The notes: generated by a model from the letters alone, not told the origin. Shown: positions 8,119 to 17,271, numbered from the stretch's first letter. The stretch is DNA of 64,000 nt from Planctomycetaceae bacterium (GCA_013823135.1 PNLP01000029.1:1-64000); one strand, 5' to 3'. Numbers and translations: made by a program.

Positions 8119-9444
8119 TCATGCGATTGCTTCCTTGATGATCGGGGCATCTTCAACGATGAGTTTGACGGGGCGGTTCGCGGGCGTGTTCACCACGGTA
8201 TCGGGATCGATACCGAGCAAATGGTAGAGCGTGCGCCCGAAACTCTCCACCTTGTAGAACTTGTCCGTCACTCGTTCACCGAGTTTGTCTGTCGCGCCAA
8301 CCACGCAGCCACGATTGAAGCCACCACCGGCTGCAATCACGAACTGCGCGTAATCCCAGTGATCGCGACCCGCACCCGCAGCCTTCGGGTTGTCGATTTT
8401 CGGCTTGCGACCCATTTCACCGAGGGCCAGCACGATCGTCGAATCGAGCAGCCCACGCATTTCGAGATCGTCGAGCAGCGCCGCGAGCCCAGAGTCAAAC
8501 ATCGGGATCTGCTGCTTGCCGGCGGTGAAGTTGTCGCCGTGCCAATCCCAGTACCCGAGATTGAAGTGAACTACCGGCACTCCTGCTTCCACGAGCCGCC
8601 GCGCGAGCAGGAAGTGCAGGGGATCGCCAATTGGGTATTTTGCTTTTGTCGGCTTGTTGCGGGTGAATCGCTCGATCGACTTCACGGGTTCGCGTGAGAT
8701 GTCGAGTGCCTGACGCAGTTTCGGAGAGCGGAGCAGGTTGAACGCCGTCTGCTGGTTCTGATCGAGACCGGCTACGACTTCATCTTGCTTGTCGAGGCGA
8801 CGCAGCTTTGTGTCGAGCAACTTTAGCAGGTCGGCGTTCTTGTCAAATGCGGGCATCTCGAGTTGCGGCGTCAGCATCTTGGTGACGGCGTCCTTGTCCT
8901 TCATCGGGTTCATGATGAAGGGCGAGTACGCCGGACCGATGAAGCTGCTCGAAAGCTCGTTGTGCGTGTGAACGTCGATCTCATCGAGGACCGCGAACGT
9001 GGGCAGTTCGGCGGGGCCGGGCCGCAGCTTCGAGACGACGCTGCCGTACATGGGGTAGGCGTCGGTGCCGGTGGGCAGGCGCGGGTTGCCGGTGTTCCAG
9101 TACAGCGGGGCTCGGGCGTGGTCGCCGGGCTTGTTATCGGTGGTGACGGAGCGAATCACGGTATACTTGTCAGCACGCGCCGCCAGTTGCGGGAGCAGTT
9201 CGCCGACCTGCAAGCCGACGACGTTCGTCTGGATTGGTTTGAAGATGCCGCGGTATTCCTCCGAGGCGTTCGGCTTCATGTCGAACATGTCGGTGTGCGG
9301 CGGGCCGCCTCCGAGCCAGCACACGATCATGTGCTTGGCCTTGGCGTTGCTCGCCGCCGCCACGGCCTGGGCGCGGATGAGGTCGAGCGTGCCGACGCCG
9401 CACAACCCGAGGCCACCGAGTTTGAGAACGTCACGGCGATTCAT
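8119..9444 (-). CDS. DUF1501 domain-containing protein
   Basis: A 441-residue DUF1501 protein, a sulfatase/alkaline-phosphatase-like family expanded in Planctomycetes and usually encoded beside a DUF1549/DUF1553 cytochrome, as here. The start at 9444 is chosen over 9546 because it gives the Tat-like leader MNRRDVLKLGGLGLCG, and a GGGGAG ribosome site lies 6 bases upstream. The upstream extension falls in palindromic repeat DNA. Family hallmarks are CWLGGGPPHTDMFDMKP, the segment GEMGRKPK, and DHWDYAQFVIAAGGG. The enzymatic role is not established. It lies downstream of the DUF1549 gene, separated by 124 bases filled with hairpins. Confidence 0.88.
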   Translation of the reverse strand: MNRRDVLKLGGLGLCGVGTLDLIRAQAVAAASNAKAKHMIVCWLGGGPPHTDMFDMKPNASEEYRGIFKPIQTNVVGLQVGELLPQLAARADKYTVIRSVTTDNKPGDHARAPLYWNTGNPRLPTGTDAYPMYGSVVSKLRPGPAELPTFAVLDEIDVHTHNELSSSFIGPAYSPFIMNPMKDKDAVTKMLTPQLEMPAFDKNADLLKLLDTKLRRLDKQDEVVAGLDQNQQTAFNLLRSPKLRQALDISREPVKSIERFTRNKPTKAKYPIGDPLHFLLARRLVEAGVPVVHFNLGYWDWHGDNFTAGKQQIPMFDSGLAALLDDLEMRGLLDSTIVLALGEMGRKPKIDNPKAAGAGRDHWDYAQFVIAAGGGFNRGCVVGATDKLGERVTDKFYKVESFGRTLYHLLGIDPDTVVNTPANRPVKLIVEDAPIIKEAIA

Positions 9445-9460
9445 GAGAACTCCCCGGTCG

Positions 9461-9562
9461 GTGTCGCACCCCGTTGCGGTGCATTGGATTTCCGTTCCCA
9501 TACCCGGGGCGGCGCCTTTGGCTTGCCCCGGGCTATGTTGTCCCACCCCTTCGGGGTGAAAA
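9461..9562. repeat. Cluster of three short palindromes between DUF1549 and DUF1501 genes
   Basis: Three consecutive hairpins fill the intergenic space: GCACC/GGTGC (9466-9482), CCCGGGGC/GCCCCGGG (9503-9510 with 9525-9532) and CACCCC-TTC-GGGGTG (9544-9558). The composite looks like a REP-type mosaic element rather than a simple terminator. It sits where both neighbours are transcribed toward lower coordinates and may separate or tune expression of the pair. Confidence 0.55.
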
Positions 9563-9568
9563 TAGGGT

Positions 9569-12160
9569 TCAGTGCTGCAACAAAAACTCTCGCGTATTCA
9601 CCAGGCTCCACATAACGCTTTGCAAGCCTTTCTCCGTCGTCGCAGCAACCTTCAAGAACCGCACACACGCATCGCGTTCGGCTTCGCTCGGCAAGCGACT
9701 CAGCGTCGCCAGGAACAACTCGTCAATCTTGCTACTTTCGTCGCTAGTGGCCTTCGCGAGCTTTGCCACGCGGCCAGTTGGTTCCTTGATCTTCTCCCAC
9801 ATCCGCGGGTGATTCGCCATCGTCAATACCTGGAAGATCGAGCCGCTGCCGTCGCGCTCGCAGTCGCACTGCACCGCCGCGTTCCGCCGCGGTCGCCCGA
9901 AGTTTTCCAGCACGAACGCCACGAACGGGTTCTTCGGCATGAACGGCACCTGTACCGCGGTCATCTCGTCGGGCCAGTGCTGGTACTTCATGTCCATCTT
10001 TTCGGTCGTGCCGGTCGCAGTGTTCATGGCGTCCAGCAACACCTCGGCCGGCAATCGGCGCACCGGGAAGTACGCGTAGTTCGCGCGGTCGGTGGCGCTA
10101 CCCTCGGCCGGCGTGCTGCTCTGCTGGTAGGTGCGGCTGTTCAGGATTGTGCGGTGCAACCAGCGGAGGTCGTACTTCGACTTCACGAAGCCGTCGCAGA
10201 GTTCCTTCAGCAGTTCCGGGTGCGTGGCGGGGTTGAACGCCGAGAGGTTGTCGGGCGGGTCGATGATGCCGCGGCCGTGGTAGTGCGCCCACACGCGGTT
10301 CACGATCGCCTTCGCGAAGAACGGATTGTCCGGCTTCCGCATCCACGCCACGACGAACTCACGCGGGTCGCGGTCGGCGGGCACAGCCACACCCTCGGAT
10401 TCTCCCAACAGCCGATAGGTTTTCGATTCGCGGGTGCCGAGCGTGCTCGTGACCTTTGCATCCTTCCCGGGCGGAAGCAGGCGACACTCGGCCTGCATGA
10501 TGCGGCGGGCGACCTCGGGCATCATCTTCGCCCGCTTCTCCATCGCCGCCGTTTCCGCCTTGAACGCATCGGTGATCGCCTCCGCGTCCTTCGCCGTGGT
10601 GCGTTCCTTGCGCTTCTTCACGTCGGCTTCGAGTGCCTTGGCGTCGTCGTTGAACTTCTTGTAGAACGCGGCGGCGTCGGGGAACTTCTTCTCGTTGTCG
10701 CCGCCGAAGCCAACCGTGCGAACCCGCATGAAGAAGTTCGCGAAGTCGAGCAAGTCTTCTTGTTGCCAGTTGTCGTGTGGGTGGCGATGGCACTGTGCGC
10801 ATTCGAGCCGCAACCCGAGGAAGGCGTGTGCGACTTGCAGCGTCCCGGTGACGCCATCGGAGCCACGCCGCTGCCAGAAGAGATCGAGCGTCCTGCGCTT
10901 TGAATAGATTTCGAGGTCGGGGCGGCCCGGCGAATAGCCCTCGAATAGCGCCTTCACCTCAGCGGCATACTCCTCCATGCTCCGCCCCTCCTTGCTGGTC
11001 GCAAGGAGGATACGTTCTACGAACACGTCGTAAGGTGTGTTCTCGCCGAGTCTGGCGCGAATCCATGCCTGGAATCGCGGGGCATCTGCTTCGAGCGAGA
11101 GCGCATCGGCATACACGCCGAAGTCCGCGGCTTTCAGAAGATCGCAGAACTTGAGTGCCCACAAATCGGCATGACCGGGCTTCGTGAGAAGCTCATCAAT
11201 CTTCTTCGCTCGCTTGTCGGCAGCAGCGTCCGCGAGGAAGGCTCGCACCTGATCCGGAGTGGGTAGTTCGCCAGTCACGTCGAGGTGAACGCGCCGCAGG
11301 AACGTGGCGTCGTCGCACACCGCGGCCGGCGCGAGGTTCAACCGTTTCAGTTTCGCGAGAACGTGCGTGTCGATGAAGTTGTTCGGCTTTACGTCCGGGA
11401 GCGCGGTCGTCGCCGCTTGGGGCACGATCACACGGGCGGCGGCGGGGTGGGCACGGTAGCGCACCATCAACCCCGCGTCGCCGACGCCGATGCCCGTCAC
11501 CTTGCCGGAGTCGTCTACATTGGCAACGGTTCGATCAAGCGACTCGAACGAACAGAACGCAGTCACGTCTTCTGTGGTGTTGTCGGCAAACCGCGCTTCT
11601 ACTTTCAGTCGATAGGTTTCACCTGGCTTCGTCACGGTTTCGGTAGGCGACACGCGCAGTTCTTTCAACCGCGAACGTGCGGCGTCATCGGCCACGGCAC
11701 CGGCTGCGATCCACTTCCGGAGCACCTCGTACTCGGCGCTACCGGCTCGCAATCGCACGCCCCCACCGTGATCTGCCTGTCCCGTGGCCTTCATCAGAAG
11801 CAGACTGGCGTTTGGGTCACTGAAGTTGAGTCTGCGTGCGCCGAATTCGCGAATCAGTCGTGCGTGATCGCCAGCAGGGTCGCCTCCAAACAGCGCGAGC
11901 CGAAAGCCGGCCTGCCCTTTCACTGCACCATGACAGGTACCGCCATTGCAGCCGAATTTGCTGAACAGGGCCGCGACGTGCCGTTGATACGAAGGAGTAT
12001 CCGTTGGTGAGGCTTGCCCGATTCCTCGAAGACTCGGAATAGGCGTGTCTACTTGCGAGGCTTGCCCGATTCCTCGAAGACTCGGAATAGGCGTGCCCTG
12101 GGCTCGGGCGAAGCCCGGCACGGCGAGGAGAACGAGAAACGAGAGTGCACGAACAAGCAT
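9569..12160 (-). CDS. DUF1549/DUF1553 domain-containing Planctomycete cytochrome
   Basis: An 863-residue secreted protein of the PSCyt/PSD1 family. The start at 12160 (MLVRALSF) gives a clean signal peptide ending near GFARA; the longer frame to 12241 has no leader. After an in-frame duplicated segment (TPIPSLRGIGQAS twice) comes the cytochrome-like motif CNGGTCHG, the CX4CH form usual for these proteins. A DUF1549 domain (about 250-490) follows, with a second heme-type motif CAQCHRHPHDNW. The DUF1553 domain with RVWAHYHGRGIIDPPDNLS makes up the C-terminal third. These proteins are exported, heme-binding and of unproven function, with roles in carbohydrate or respiratory electron transfer proposed. 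DUF1501, its usual partner, follows on the same strand. Confidence 0.9.
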   Translation of the reverse strand: MLVRALSFLVLLAVPGFARAQGTPIPSLRGIGQASQVDTPIPSLRGIGQASPTDTPSYQRHVAALFSKFGCNGGTCHGAVKGQAGFRLALFGGDPAGDHARLIREFGARRLNFSDPNASLLLMKATGQADHGGGVRLRAGSAEYEVLRKWIAAGAVADDAARSRLKELRVSPTETVTKPGETYRLKVEARFADNTTEDVTAFCSFESLDRTVANVDDSGKVTGIGVGDAGLMVRYRAHPAAARVIVPQAATTALPDVKPNNFIDTHVLAKLKRLNLAPAAVCDDATFLRRVHLDVTGELPTPDQVRAFLADAAADKRAKKIDELLTKPGHADLWALKFCDLLKAADFGVYADALSLEADAPRFQAWIRARLGENTPYDVFVERILLATSKEGRSMEEYAAEVKALFEGYSPGRPDLEIYSKRRTLDLFWQRRGSDGVTGTLQVAHAFLGLRLECAQCHRHPHDNWQQEDLLDFANFFMRVRTVGFGGDNEKKFPDAAAFYKKFNDDAKALEADVKKRKERTTAKDAEAITDAFKAETAAMEKRAKMMPEVARRIMQAECRLLPPGKDAKVTSTLGTRESKTYRLLGESEGVAVPADRDPREFVVAWMRKPDNPFFAKAIVNRVWAHYHGRGIIDPPDNLSAFNPATHPELLKELCDGFVKSKYDLRWLHRTILNSRTYQQSSTPAEGSATDRANYAYFPVRRLPAEVLLDAMNTATGTTEKMDMKYQHWPDEMTAVQVPFMPKNPFVAFVLENFGRPRRNAAVQCDCERDGSGSIFQVLTMANHPRMWEKIKEPTGRVAKLAKATSDESSKIDELFLATLSRLPSEAERDACVRFLKVAATTEKGLQSVMWSLVNTREFLLQH
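12009..12095. repeat. 39-base direct repeat, two copies in frame inside a CDS
   Basis: An identical 39-base unit occurs at 12009-12047 and 12057-12095 with a 48-base (16-codon) period. In the minus-strand protein it encodes TPIPSLRGIGQAS twice, just after the signal peptide. Each unit carries an inner ATTCC...GGAAT inverted repeat of 5 bases. The reading frame is preserved across both copies. Confidence 0.9.
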
Positions 12161-12241
12161 GGACGGGGGCAAGGTGGGATCCCCCAAGGCAGTATGGAGT
12201 GAAGTGAGCGTAATTATCGCACGCCGTCTGCGGGGTTGCAA

Positions 12242-13804
12242 TCATTTCCCTGGGTGGCGCAATACGCGCCCCCCGCGAACGTTGTCCTGGTACTTACCCT
12301 CATGGATGGCAGCCTGGCCGTTGACGAGTACCCACTTCACGCCAACCGCATACTGGTGCGGTTTGTCGAACGTGGCTATGTCGCGGAATGTCTCCGGGTC
12401 GAAGACCACCAAATCGGCAAAGTAACCCGGCTTCAGGTAGCCGCGGTCGGTCAACTTCAGGATGTCGGCTGGCAAACCTGTGGAACTGCGGATCGCAGCC
12501 TCAACGGGAACGATCTTCTCCTGGATCGCATAAAGCCCAATCTTGCGGGGGAAGGTGCCGTAACTGCGCGGGTGTGGAACGGTGTCGCCAGGAGTTTGCA
12601 CACCGCCGTCGCTGGCCGTTGCGACCCACGATTGCTTCATGTAAACCCGCACGTCGTCCTCGCTCATGCCGAAGTTCACGATCGCCGCACCGCCGTTGCG
12701 TTCGATCTCCATCACGATCTCGATGGGTTCCTTCTTCTCGTTCTCAGCGATCGTGGTGATCGACTTCCCCTGCCACTTGGGGTTCGGTGTGTAGCGGGCG
12801 ATCTGGATCCGTTTGGCATCTTCGCGACCCCCGAGCGCCTTCTCGACGGCCGCCTTGATTTGCGGCCCGAGTTTCGCGTCGTCGAGCCGGGCAACAAAGT
12901 CTTTCTCGTTCCCATCGCGATACCGTGATGGGAACAGGGTGGCACGCAATGAGGTACTGCTCGCGATGTACGGATACTGGTCGGCCGTCACCTCAACGCC
13001 CTTCTTGCGGTAGTTCTCAATGAGTGCCACCGCATCACCGGACTTGCCCCACGAGGATTTGCCTGATGCTTTGATGTGCGAGATGTGAATCCGACAGCCG
13101 GCCGTTTTCCCGATGGTCACGGCCTCGTCGATGGCATCTAGCAAGCCTCCGGATTCGTTGCGGATGTGGCTCGCGTACATCCCACCATGCTTCGCCGCAA
13201 CCTTTGCCAGCGCGGCGATCTCCTCCGTGTTCGCGTAGGTGCCCGGATTGTAAATCAACCCGGTGGCGAGTCCCCATGTGCCGTCCTGCATCGCGGTGTC
13301 AATCAACTCCTCCATCTTCTTCAACTCGTCGGCAGTCGGTGGGCGATTCTCGTTGCCCATAACGGCAGAGCGGATGCTGTTGTGCGGAGCAAGGTGGATC
13401 AGGTTCGTACCGATACCGCCGTCTTCGAGGGTCTTGAAGAACTTAGCTGCGTCAACAGGACCGGAACCGCAGTTTCCCGTGATGACCGTCGTGCAACCCT
13501 GCGTGATGTAGTTCATGTTCGCCCGGCCCGACTTGCTGGCGATGCCTGGGTCGCAGTGCGTGTGCAAGTCGATGAACCCCGGACAGATGATGAACCCCGT
13601 CGCGTCAACCTCCGTGGCTCCCGCGATCTTCCCGACCTTTCCAACGGCCTGGATCCTGGAACCGTTGACATGGACATCACCCTTCACGGGCGGCTTTCCG
13701 GATCCGTCGTGAATCGTCACGTTGCGGAACACCAACTGCATTGCCTCTGCCTTCGGTTGCTCGAATGGCAGCACACACAACACGGTGATCCAGGTCAGTA
13801 GCAT
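12242..13804 (-). CDS. D-aminoacylase / N-acyl-D-amino-acid deacylase family amidohydrolase
   Basis: A 520-residue metal-dependent amidohydrolase. A short hydrophobic N-terminus (about 1-16) may be a signal peptide. The metal-binding HxH is in GFIDLHTHCD (His81, His83). The conserved Cys of D-aminoacylases is in TGNCGSG (about residue 112). The later ligands sit in YASHIRNESGG and RIHISHIKASG, and the C-terminal beta domain ends with YFADLVVFDPETF and VLVNGQ. The family removes acyl groups from N-acyl-D-amino acids; related enzymes act on other cyclic or acylated substrates. It lies 81 bases upstream of the DUF1549 gene on the same strand and downstream of an alpha/beta hydrolase, but with a hairpin in the gap at 13860-13888. 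Function is moderately certain at family level. Confidence 0.87.
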   Translation of the reverse strand: MLLTWITVLCVLPFEQPKAEAMQLVFRNVTIHDGSGKPPVKGDVHVNGSRIQAVGKVGKIAGATEVDATGFIICPGFIDLHTHCDPGIASKSGRANMNYITQGCTTVITGNCGSGPVDAAKFFKTLEDGGIGTNLIHLAPHNSIRSAVMGNENRPPTADELKKMEELIDTAMQDGTWGLATGLIYNPGTYANTEEIAALAKVAAKHGGMYASHIRNESGGLLDAIDEAVTIGKTAGCRIHISHIKASGKSSWGKSGDAVALIENYRKKGVEVTADQYPYIASSTSLRATLFPSRYRDGNEKDFVARLDDAKLGPQIKAAVEKALGGREDAKRIQIARYTPNPKWQGKSITTIAENEKKEPIEIVMEIERNGGAAIVNFGMSEDDVRVYMKQSWVATASDGGVQTPGDTVPHPRSYGTFPRKIGLYAIQEKIVPVEAAIRSSTGLPADILKLTDRGYLKPGYFADLVVFDPETFRDIATFDKPHQYAVGVKWVLVNGQAAIHEGKYQDNVRGGRVLRHPGK

Positions 13805-13859
13805 GACGGCACCGAGGTTGAAAGAGTCACAGTGATAGGATTGCTTTCACACCCACGGG

Positions 13860-13888
13860 AACTGGGTGCAGTTCCACTGCGCCCAGTT
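13860..13888 (-). terminator. Hairpin after the alpha/beta hydrolase gene
   Basis: The arms AACTGGGTGCAGT (13860-13872) and ACTGCGCCCAGTT (13876-13888) form a 13-base stem with one G-T pair and a 3-base loop. It lies immediately past the stop codon of the minus-strand hydrolase gene. There is no T tract. Confidence 0.5.
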
Positions 13889-13895
13889 GCTGATG

Positions 13896-14864
13896 TCACT
13901 TCTCGGATTTCGCCTTCAATCGAGTAATCAGGAAGTCGGCGGAGACCTTGTACTTCTCGTGCCCCTGTCCGGGGTACACGAGCACATGGTCAACTTTTGT
14001 CGCCTTAAGTTTCTCGACAAGGATCATTCCGAGCAACGCGGAGTGGGTGGGATCGTCCTGTGGTTCACCCTTCACGGGCGGTTTCTTCTGACTCGGGTAC
14101 TCAAGGAACACCGGCGGGTCATCCGACGACACATGGCTGATGGGTGAATACTCCTGAATCCACGGCAGTAGTTTCTCGCGCTGCTCGAAGAACGATTGAA
14201 ACGCACCGTCACGGTTTGAGGTCGTGCGAACTCCAAAGGCATGCCCGCCATAACGTGCGTTTGGCATCCACTCTCGCAGTACCTTCGGGTCGAGGGTGGT
14301 TTGAGCACCCGTGACCGCGACGCAGTACAACCGGGTTGATTCGCGTGCCACGGGATCGGAACTCTTCGGGTCAGCGAGGTCGTCGTGAAATGCGAGCCAG
14401 AGCGACGAACACCCGCCCGCTGAACCGCCGGTTGCCCCGATCCGAGGCTTATCGATGTTCCACTCCTTCGCTTTTGATCGCACGAACTGGATGGCTCGTG
14501 CTGCATCTTCGAGCGGCCACTTCACGGGCGGTTGAATCCCCTTCTGGTCGGCCTCCGTCACCATCCGGTAGTTGATCGCGACGACGGAAACGCCCGCGTC
14601 GAGGTACTGCTTCACGCTTCCACGGTAACCGCTCTTGTCGCCGTTTACCCAGCCCCCACCGTGGATCAGCATGACAACAGGCGTGGGTTGATCCGACGAC
14701 GCTTGCCAGAAGTCGAGTACTTGTCGGGGATGTGTGCCGTAGGCGACGTTGGCCGCGGTCTTGCCGAGGGCAGGAGGTGGTGCCGCTGGCAACGGTTCTG
14801 CGGCAAGGCATGGTGAGGCGATACACCCCACACTCAACACAGCGGCAAGTTGCCAGCGAGTCAT
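13896..14864 (-). CDS. Exported alpha/beta hydrolase (esterase/lipase type)
   Basis: A 322-residue alpha/beta hydrolase with a signal peptide (MTRWQLAAVLSVGCIAS, cleavage near residue 21). The oxyanion-hole motif HGGGW and the nucleophile elbow GGSAGG (in GATGGSAGGCSS) place it with BD-FAE/HSL-like esterases. The C-terminal His is in YPGQGHEKY, and a DPTHSALLG segment precedes it. These enzymes cut short acyl or feruloyl esters, often from plant polysaccharides or xenobiotics. It is transcribed toward the D-aminoacylase gene with a 91-base gap that contains a hairpin, so co-transcription is uncertain. The substrate is not evident. Confidence 0.85.
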   Translation of the reverse strand: MTRWQLAAVLSVGCIASPCLAAEPLPAAPPPALGKTAANVAYGTHPRQVLDFWQASSDQPTPVVMLIHGGGWVNGDKSGYRGSVKQYLDAGVSVVAINYRMVTEADQKGIQPPVKWPLEDAARAIQFVRSKAKEWNIDKPRIGATGGSAGGCSSLWLAFHDDLADPKSSDPVARESTRLYCVAVTGAQTTLDPKVLREWMPNARYGGHAFGVRTTSNRDGAFQSFFEQREKLLPWIQEYSPISHVSSDDPPVFLEYPSQKKPPVKGEPQDDPTHSALLGMILVEKLKATKVDHVLVYPGQGHEKYKVSADFLITRLKAKSEK

Positions 14865-15028
14865 GTGATTATCCAGCGATGGAGGAGAGAATTGACGATC
14901 TCCGTCGTCTTGCGAAAAGTCTACTCTCCAGCATCCCGGTATCGCAAAGTGTTTTCCTCAATCCGCAAACCAGTTCTTCAGACTGATCCCATGAAGACCT
15001 GAAAAGCTCACAATCAACGAACAGTCAG

Positions 15029-16438
15029 TTATTCACCAAGTGAATGCATGGTGGGATCTGCGGACGCAGACTTACGATGCCTCAGCACTTTCTGGTGAAC
15101 CAGAACGATTATCGCTGCGCCCCCCACAGATGCGGCAAGGGTTACGGCAGCACCGAGGAGGTTGTTCAGGAAACCGGGATCGAGAACGAGTATCACCCCC
15201 AAGGCGAGCATCATGAGGCCAGAGATTAGCTTCAGCACCCGCCCCTGGTACTCCGTCAGTTTGTGCGAGGAGAGAGTGAGTGAGAACCCCACCACGATCA
15301 GGAAAAGTGGGGTGACATAGACCACGTTGTACAGTGCCAAATACCCGTAGTACTCCGCTGGGGGCAACTCACGCAGAGTGAGCACGCGCGTGTACACAAG
15401 CGGGAATCCAGAAGTACAAAGCAACTCGTAGAGGTTGGCTGCAAAGGCCAGGCCCGCCGTTCCTACCACGATGGGCAGAAACCCACTCCGACTCTTGAGG
15501 GCTGTGATTTTGCCGATCAACCTTGACCGTGCTGAGTCGCTGATTGAAAGCGTGACCCCTTGCTTGAACCAGAAGTAATCCTTGATGTTGATGATCGCTG
15601 CCAGGACCGCAACGATTCCCGCTGCGAGGGTAATCACCCGGAGATGGCCAATCAGGAAGAAAAGGTTGAGCCATGCCGCCATGAACAGAAAATAGACGAG
15701 CCCGGATACGAACACGAACACGCTGCCAACGAGGAGCATCTTCCACTTGCTTCCCGTATGGAGCATCAACCCCAGGAGGATCATCAGTACGAAGAATGCA
15801 CATGGGTTGAACGAATCCAGACCCCCGAGGACGAGCGTCAGACTGGGGAGAGAAACCTCATCGGCCTTGACTTGTCCCCACCACGGAACCTCGACGGTTT
15901 GAGCTTCTGGTGGGGGAGGGGGGATCTCGAGATCGAAGTCGAGTGGTGCTTCCGGTGGTGTGACGAGGAATAAGGGAGTCGCCGTCACGGGCGGTGTCTT
16001 CGGTCGCCGGTCATCGACCTGTTTTTGGATGGCATCTCGATAATAGATCAGCATTCGTTCCAAGCGGCTTCCGGTCGTGTCGTCGCTGACGAACCCCATA
16101 TCCAGTTGCTTGCAGTAGAAGAATGCGGGAACTTGTCCGGCCTGCCTGCCGATGCTCGCTGCCATCTGGCGGTAGAGGTCCATGTTCGCGGGGTTACCTG
16201 ACGTCTCGTAAGTGAAGACCTTGAGCCAGTCGTGCCGTGTCTGAAGACCGCTGAGGAATGCATGTGCCTTGATGCAATGTGGGCAAGTCCTCGACCAAAA
16301 GACGTGAAGGTGGATTTGCACCTTACCGTCTTTCACCTCGTACCAGTTCCAGGTGGGCGACTCCGCAGCGTTTACGACCGGCGCTGTGATCAGCAGACTG
16401 GGCAGTGCGATGAGCAGTGCAAACAAGTGCCTCGACAT
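15029..16438 (-). CDS. Thioredoxin-fold / CcdA-DsbD-like membrane fusion protein
   Basis: A 469-residue protein with a signal peptide (about 1-24), a periplasmic thioredoxin-fold domain bearing CPHC (Cys52, Cys55) at about residues 40-145, and a Pro-rich linker (about 145-180). A polytopic membrane domain (about 197-455, at least six helices) follows. That domain has the two cysteines expected of a CcdA/DsbD electron-transfer core: Cys213 in FNPCAFFVLM and Cys341 in LLCTSGFPLVYT. The likely role is moving reducing power across the membrane to a periplasmic thioredoxin, for cytochrome c maturation or disulfide repair. The order (thioredoxin first, membrane core second) differs from classical DsbD, which ends with the thioredoxin domain. 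The role is inferred from motifs. Confidence 0.78.
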   Translation of the reverse strand: MSRHLFALLIALPSLLITAPVVNAAESPTWNWYEVKDGKVQIHLHVFWSRTCPHCIKAHAFLSGLQTRHDWLKVFTYETSGNPANMDLYRQMAASIGRQAGQVPAFFYCKQLDMGFVSDDTTGSRLERMLIYYRDAIQKQVDDRRPKTPPVTATPLFLVTPPEAPLDFDLEIPPPPPEAQTVEVPWWGQVKADEVSLPSLTLVLGGLDSFNPCAFFVLMILLGLMLHTGSKWKMLLVGSVFVFVSGLVYFLFMAAWLNLFFLIGHLRVITLAAGIVAVLAAIINIKDYFWFKQGVTLSISDSARSRLIGKITALKSRSGFLPIVVGTAGLAFAANLYELLCTSGFPLVYTRVLTLRELPPAEYYGYLALYNVVYVTPLFLIVVGFSLTLSSHKLTEYQGRVLKLISGLMMLALGVILVLDPGFLNNLLGAAVTLAASVGGAAIIVLVHQKVLRHRKSASADPTMHSLGE

Positions 16439-16752
16439 AGTCGCTCCCAGTTCGGTTCGATGTGGTTCGGTGCCAGGTTAGAATGCAACGATGATGCCGC
16501 GTGGACCTTACCCACCGGATTCGATTGGAAACAGATAGTTTGCATCAACTTGGCGACGAACGCATGCCATTCAGTGAGGCCGTCATTGAGATCGGAATGA
16601 GTAGTTCCACTTACGGCGCAGTTGTGTGTGCGTTGCAGTCACGAGTGAGCGGAACAGACACACCGCTTGAATGGAGGATAACCGTAGCCGTCGGTATCCC
16701 TCGGTTTCCCAGTAAGTCGACCACAAAATTCGAACCCAAGAGTACCCAAGAG
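16439..16752. other. Divergent intergenic region, no gene seen
   Basis: This stretch separates the minus-strand thioredoxin-fusion gene from mscL. Open frames here are upstream extensions of mscL with no family similarity and no ribosome site. It should carry two divergent promoters, but I see no confident -35/-10 match, repeat or RNA structure. Confidence 0.4.
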
Positions 16753-17214
16753 ATGCCAACCGAACTCAAGGATGCCGCTACGATTGCCTCAAAGAAGGCG
16801 TTTTCCCTCTTTGATGAATTCAAGGCATTTGCACTCAAAGGAAACGTAATCGACCTCGCGATTGGGGTCATCATTGGCGGTGCGTTTGGAAAGATCATCG
16901 ACTCCTTGGTCAAGCATGTAATCATGCCGATTATCGGAGCACTGCTTCCCGGTGAGAAGGGCTACCTGGGTTGGAAGCTCAAAGTTGGCGACAGTGAAAT
17001 ACCGTACGGGCTGTTCATTGGTGAGGTAATCAATTTCTTGGTCGTCGCTCTTGCGCTGTTCATCTTCCTGAAGAAGTTTCTCGGTTGGATGATGCGAACG
17101 AAACAAGAAGAACCCGTCGCGATACCCCTCAGCAAGGACCAGGAACTACTGACTGAGATCCGCGACCTGCTTCGGCTTCACACCGGGCAACGATCGCCGC
17201 CGCCAACATCTTGA
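16753..17214 (+). CDS. mscL: Large-conductance mechanosensitive channel MscL
   Basis: A 153-residue protein, close to the usual 130-150. MscL features are the amphipathic N-terminal helix (FDEFKAFALKGN), TM1 with the glycine-rich gate IDLAIGVIIGGAFGKIIDSLV, the turn MPIIGALL, TM2 (GLFIGEVINFLVVALALFIFL) and the cytoplasmic helix (ELLTEIRDLL). The ATG at 16753 is chosen because the family starts shortly before the N-terminal helix. The long upstream frame has no conserved content. Ribosome-site complementarity is weak (AAGAG close to the start). The channel opens on membrane tension during hypo-osmotic shock. It stands alone between a divergent membrane protein gene and a convergent sigma-factor gene. 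Confidence 0.93.
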   Translation: MPTELKDAATIASKKAFSLFDEFKAFALKGNVIDLAIGVIIGGAFGKIIDSLVKHVIMPIIGALLPGEKGYLGWKLKVGDSEIPYGLFIGEVINFLVVALALFIFLKKFLGWMMRTKQEEPVAIPLSKDQELLTEIRDLLRLHTGQRSPPPTS

Positions 17215-17271
17215 TGTCACCCGGTGCCGTGCGAGAGTCGAGGTGTGTCCTCGGCATTACCCAACGATAGA

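Noticed and set aside
9572..10903. Plus-strand frame of 443 codons opposite the DUF1549 gene
   Set aside because: Arg/His/Val-rich shadow of a well-defined family; no start signal or conserved motif.
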